Below are positions 60,054 through 64,000 of a stretch of 64,000 bases of DNA, one piece after another (the first letter of the stretch is position 1; every line of letters starts with the position of its first letter). This DNA is from Yamagishiella unicocca (taxonomy: Eukaryota; Chlorophyta; Chlorophyceae; Chlamydomonadales; Volvocaceae). The stretch lies in the NCBI GenBank assembly GCA_003116995.1, contig BDSL01000015.1, positions 558,001 to 622,000 on the forward strand. Reading direction: 5' to 3'. The translations under genes and the position numbers were made by a program. The notes under the pieces were generated by a model that was not told the origin of the DNA, searched no databases, and saw nothing but the letters and a program-made list of their open reading frames with translations.

Positions 60054-63000
60054 TGCAGCTGAACTTACGCAGCCAAGCCCTGCGTGGGAGGGTTACCTCC
60101 TGGGCGTGTAGGGGAGGGAAGAGGGAGGGAGGGCGCTAGTTGAGGTGGTTCAAGTGTGCAGTACGGGTTGCCCGTCGGGGGGTAGCCCCGACGGAACGGT
60201 GAGGGGGCGGCAGCAGGAGAAGACTGGATTCAACAGGCGAATGCGACCTTAAAATTCGTGGGCACTTCGGTGGAAGCATGCAGGTAATTGTTACCAGCAA
60301 GTACCTTCGAATTTCGCCTGGCGGCCGTCGCTGGACGTTTCGTGGTGCGCGATGCCCTCCCGCGCTTATAGCTCCTGTATCCATAGGAAGGCACCCAGGC
60401 GGCGGCGCGGTAAAGGAATTTTCATTAGGTGAAACGTGGCGATTAACAGGCCAAACAGGCCCGCAGGCCGATTACGTCGGCAAGGCTGGAGAGGCTGAAG
60501 GCAGCACTTTTTTGCAAGTGAGCGGCTGCGTAATCGCCATGAACGCTTCGAGGGAGCAAGAGGTTTGGAAAGGGTACAGAAGACGTAACCAATACAGCTA
60601 TATTAAGCGTCCACACTAGGCAGGTGGACCCCGTGGAGGGCCCCCGTGTGCTGCCACTGCGACCAACCTCTCAGGTCGCAAAACGGCGGGTAACGCCTCA
60701 ATAGTCCAAGCAGCTAACCTTGACTTTTTCGACCGCGCGACGATCTATACGATTATGGTCTTCGCGATACAGCCGCCTTCGCAGTGGAACCAGCATGCCG
60801 CAACAAACTAACGCTGCCCACGCCACTTGCCAATGCCTCACCTAGTAATCACGAAGAAGCTCCTTGCAACATGGCTTCTGGAGCGGCCTTGCTGCGAAGG
60901 CCTTTCAGGCCAAGGCTCAAACAGCCGCCCTAGCTGTTCCCTCAGGACGCTTGCAGCTACCCGTAATTGAACCAATTCACCCCCAGAGTGCACGAATGTA
61001 TGTGTGAGTTACTTGACAGGTAATGAGTACAAGGCGCATGGCCCACGTGAAGTTTTTGGTTGTAGTACGCCCTTAGGAGGCCCTCGTCGTTATCGCGCGT
61101 CAACTGGCGCTCCGCAAAATCTCAAGCTCACGTTGAGGTCTATTTCCGCTCTTGCATGCGAAAATTGTTGACATGGGATCGAAGCCTCTGCTCAACCCTA
61201 CTGCAGCCGTTTCTATGAACTGCGGCTGTAGGCCTTTGGCGCGGAATCTTGCGGCTCGGCCTTTGCGTTGTTAGAGCATCTCTTTTTCCACTCTTCTTTC
61301 ATTTTCTTCGGCGGTGCGGTTAATCAGTCCAGATCTCTGCCGAAAATCGCCAGACATTGCCCACAGTTCACAGAGGCGCGGCAGCAAGATAGTTACAATT
61401 GTTTCTCAATAAGTTTTACATAATGCGCCATCCTATGGATGTCGTAGACGTAGACGCCGCATAACAAAACGACAACCGCGCGATGTGCCGCTCGTCATCC
61501 TGGGTCTATTTGATCACAGACTTTATTCGCTGACGTTAGCCGCTTGACCGACCAGCGGGGGCTGGCTTATTCGATACCAGGGACGGGAATTAGGCCGCGT
61601 ATAGGGGCCGACCCAAGGGCCGAATGTTGTTGTGAGGCCTGGATATGATGTACAATTACTTTGCCATTGTGCCCTCCAGGATACCTGGCAGCAAATGTCC
61701 GCATTTAGGTGTCTGGAGGCGCTTTGTTGACTTAGAGACGACGGAGCGTAGCGATCGGAGACTCTAAGGCTGGTTCTGTGCGACTGTCGTACAACTGTAA
61801 TCAAGTGGCGTGTATAATTCCCTTCAGCTCTCCTGTTACAGGCATTCTGCCTTTCACTCTGATTGAGCTTCAGCTTTTAGCTGTTGTTACCCGCCCACCT
61901 CCCCTCCTGGAGCTTGTTTACAACCTTTTCCCTCCTGCATCCTGCCCTACAGAAGCCTCCACGTTCGGCTCAGCTGGCGGCGGGCCGGCTACGGGTTCCG
62001 GCTGAGACCGGTCTCGGACGGTCGCCAAGCGGTGGGGGTCTTGGGAGGCCGGGGGTCGGGGTTGGGGGCTTTGGGGCTTTTGTTGACCGGGTGACCGGGA
62101 TCTGAGTGCCGGTCGTAGTTTGGCCCGTCATGGGTTTTGTCCTGTCGTTCCGGGGACGGTGCGCCCGTGGGGCGTGTGGAGCCGCTCCGGCTGTGAGTCT
62201 GAGTGCCCGGTGTGGGTTTAGCACGCTGCGCTTCCGTGTTGTGGGCGTCTTTGGGCCGCGCGTGTGCGGGGTCGCTTTGGCGGCTGGTTTGGCCGTGTGT
62301 GTGCGTGCTTGGCAGGTCGCACCGTGTGTGGGTTCAGCTGCGCGGTTGTCCGTGTGTGTCTGGCAGCCTCTGCCGTGCAGCCGGTTTGCCGCCGTTCGTT
62401 TCGCTGTTGCTCTCTCTCTGCAGTGTAAGGGCCCTTGGCAGTCGCTCCCCGTTCCTCTCGCTTCCAACTTTCAGCACCAAAACCGCCCATCCTCAGCATC
62501 GAGCCACGAGATTACAGGTTAAGGGAGACAGGAGCACAGAATGCGCTTGCGGATTGTACTTGATCGTAACACTGAGCAGGGATATAGCATACCGTACTCG
62601 GTCGTAACCCTGAGCAGGCATGTTCGTAGGCTGCGAGCGTGCTGCGTCTGCATCCCTTGTGGTCATGCGGACCTCTTTGGTAGGGCCAAATCCACGAGAC
62701 CAGTGCGTATGCCGTCCTGTGTGGTGCAATGTGCCCGCTTGAGGCCAGAGGAAGGCCCCTGCTCGAACGTAGTGTCTCATAACGATGTTACAGTGTCCTC
62801 AAGTCCGGGCGAACCCATGACAAGATCATATCCGTGGCCATGTCCGTGGCCTCACCATGTGAGAGCCGGAGCTGCACCCAGCATACGCCCCGAAGGGTAC
62901 GGGAAAGCCTTGAAATGCAGAAAGACGCCACCCTGCCCTGACGGCACCCACGACGTGATAGCCACAGCCAACCGATTCCACGGTCGCCAGGCACCATAAA

Positions 63001-63477
63001 ACGAAACGCACACCAGCACAAAATAGCGGGGAAGAGTGGCAACAGAAACCCCGTGCAAAGCAACTATAAAGGTGAGTCAGCAAGTGGCAGGGAGACGAAC
63101 CCAGCGCAGCCATAATCCACTCAGACCTGCCAACCGCCGTGCCTAACAGCGAAAGGAAGATCAGCACAAAGGGCATTCAGGAAACGCGAGCATAATACCA
63201 CAGACAGGCCACCGCACTGCATGTTCTGACAGGACCTGACAGGACTTGCTGTCAGGTCGCTCTGGTTGGGAGTGTAGGGATACATGGTGATGGGTCGCAG
63301 GGTCAATCGGTGGCGACGCATCGGTGGCCCCTCAAATACGCTCACCTCCATGCCCGACGCGCCCGTCGTTGTTGGTGGTATACTGGCTGTCTCAGCCGTT
63401 GCTCCGGGCCGAACACAGAGATGTTGCATCCATGCCGTTGCCCTTGCAACCCCCCTGGTCATTGCTCATGTTGTGGC
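60054..63477. other. Intergenic region, tandem minus-strand genes
   Basis: It includes the promoter of the DUF506 gene. A 9-bp perfect hairpin (CCGTCGGGG, 5-nt loop) lies at 60172-60194. Around 61960-62460 the plus strand is GT-rich with long motif-free open frames. Repeated CTGACAGGAC elements occur near 63226-63262. None of the open frames is recognisable; part of the stretch may be repetitive element DNA or further exons of the right-edge gene. Confidence 0.45.
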
Positions 63478-63989
63478 CTAAGTCGGACCCATGGAGGCTG
63501 GCCAGGGCTGCACGCTGGAGGATTCTGGTGCAACATTGAGCAGGCTACTGGAGGCATCAACAGCACGTGGCGGCCGTGCACTCGAAGTGTTAGGCACAAA
63601 CCGTCGAGGCTGACCTGCCATCACTGCGGAACTGCTTGCGGGTTCTGCCGCCACCTGCACCATCTGAAGCTTCCTCTTTTGATCCTGAATGCAAAGTAAA
63701 CGCATAAATCCTCCTATCCTACATGGAAAAGACCGTTTTCACATAACACCACACCTGCATCTTCTTCAACCAGGGCTTCTTGGGCCAGAAGAAGTCACCC
63801 AGGACACCAAATTCATGGACCCTGGGCTCCCGCAGACACATTGTGCCCCGGATGTAGTGTAGCTGCATGGCTTCGCTCTCAATGCCTTTCGCGTGCAGCT
63901 CCAGGTCCACATACTTCCTGCCACCCTCATGCAGGCAGGCCTTCAAGGATTCAAACGTACTTATCTTTGACCCCAAAAGCTCTGGCAAG
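63478..63989 (-). CDS. Last two visible exons of an unidentified gene, truncated by the window edge
   Basis: Exons 63755-63989 and 63478-63684 join in phase 0 across a clean GT-AG intron (ATGCAG|GTGTGG and TTTGCATTCAG|GATC). They give 147 residues ending SMGPT, with TAG at 63478-63480. The first exon reads as ordinary conserved protein (KISTFESLKACLHEGG, YVDLELHAKGIE, EFGVLGDFFWPKKPW), bounded upstream by an acceptor at 63990-63992. The second is Ser/Ala/Pro-rich tail. I do not recognise the family. A donor-like GGCATGGAG|GTGAGC near 63350 on the same strand leaves open that the gene continues downstream instead of stopping at 63478. Confidence 0.5.
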
Positions 63990-64000
63990 CTGCACGTCTA

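Noticed and set aside
62106..62999. Two plus-strand frames with ATG starts
   Set aside because: They arise in a GT-rich tract, have no recognisable domain and no splice support.

Overview
This window is nuclear DNA from a green alga, most likely a volvocine (Chlamydomonas/Volvox group). The coding exons are GC-rich. Introns are dense, mostly GT-AG, and exon phases join cleanly. Coding linkers are rich in Ala, Gly, Ser and Pro, TGTAA-type polyadenylation signals lie downstream of several stops, and the gene set is plant-like (CURT1, a DAA1-type AAA ATPase, a plant-type PDDEXK_6/DUF506 protein). All gene models were built by hand from open reading frames, splice sites, phase agreement and family resemblance; no search was run.

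Layout. (1) 59-742 (+): 3' end of a thylakoid CURT1 gene. (2) 2483-16096 (-): a 24-exon gene for a giant HECT ubiquitin ligase of about 2879 aa, in the order Ser/Ala-rich head, six SPRY domains, a protein-isoaspartate-methyltransferase (PIMT)-like domain, a coiled coil, a pseudokinase and a HECT domain. (3) 16596-30722 (-): a 28-exon gene for an FHA plus AAA ATPase protein of about 2016 aa, related to plant DAA1/Msp1-type ATPases. (4) 32858-35180 (+): a secreted or membrane-anchored protein of unknown function with a Pro-rich linker. (5) 37271-42987 (-): nuclear poly(A) polymerase in 11 exons. (6) 44810-46618 (-): a secreted protein with four C-type-lectin-like repeats. (7) 48881-50333 (+): mitochondrial import channel subunit TIM23. 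(8) 54920-60053 (-): a PDDEXK_6 (DUF506) protein with leucine-rich repeats. (9) 63478-63989 (-): the last two visible exons of an unidentified gene that runs off the right edge.

The genes do not form a pathway; this is an ordinary algal gene neighbourhood. Genes 2 and 3 lie head to tail with about 500 bp between them. Intergenic spaces of 1.7-4.6 kb hold no convincing genes. No tRNA, rRNA or CRISPR array was recognised, and no complete transposable element.

The most interesting item is the giant ligase. It puts an apparently intact SAM-binding PIMT-like fold in the same polypeptide as a catalytic HECT domain with its active-site Cys, plus a pseudokinase that has lost its HRD and DFG motifs. 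That suggests a ubiquitin ligase that senses damaged (isoaspartyl) protein. Other points are a triplicated 5' splice site in the DUF506 gene, a strong intronic hairpin in the AAA gene, and two probable GC-AG introns.
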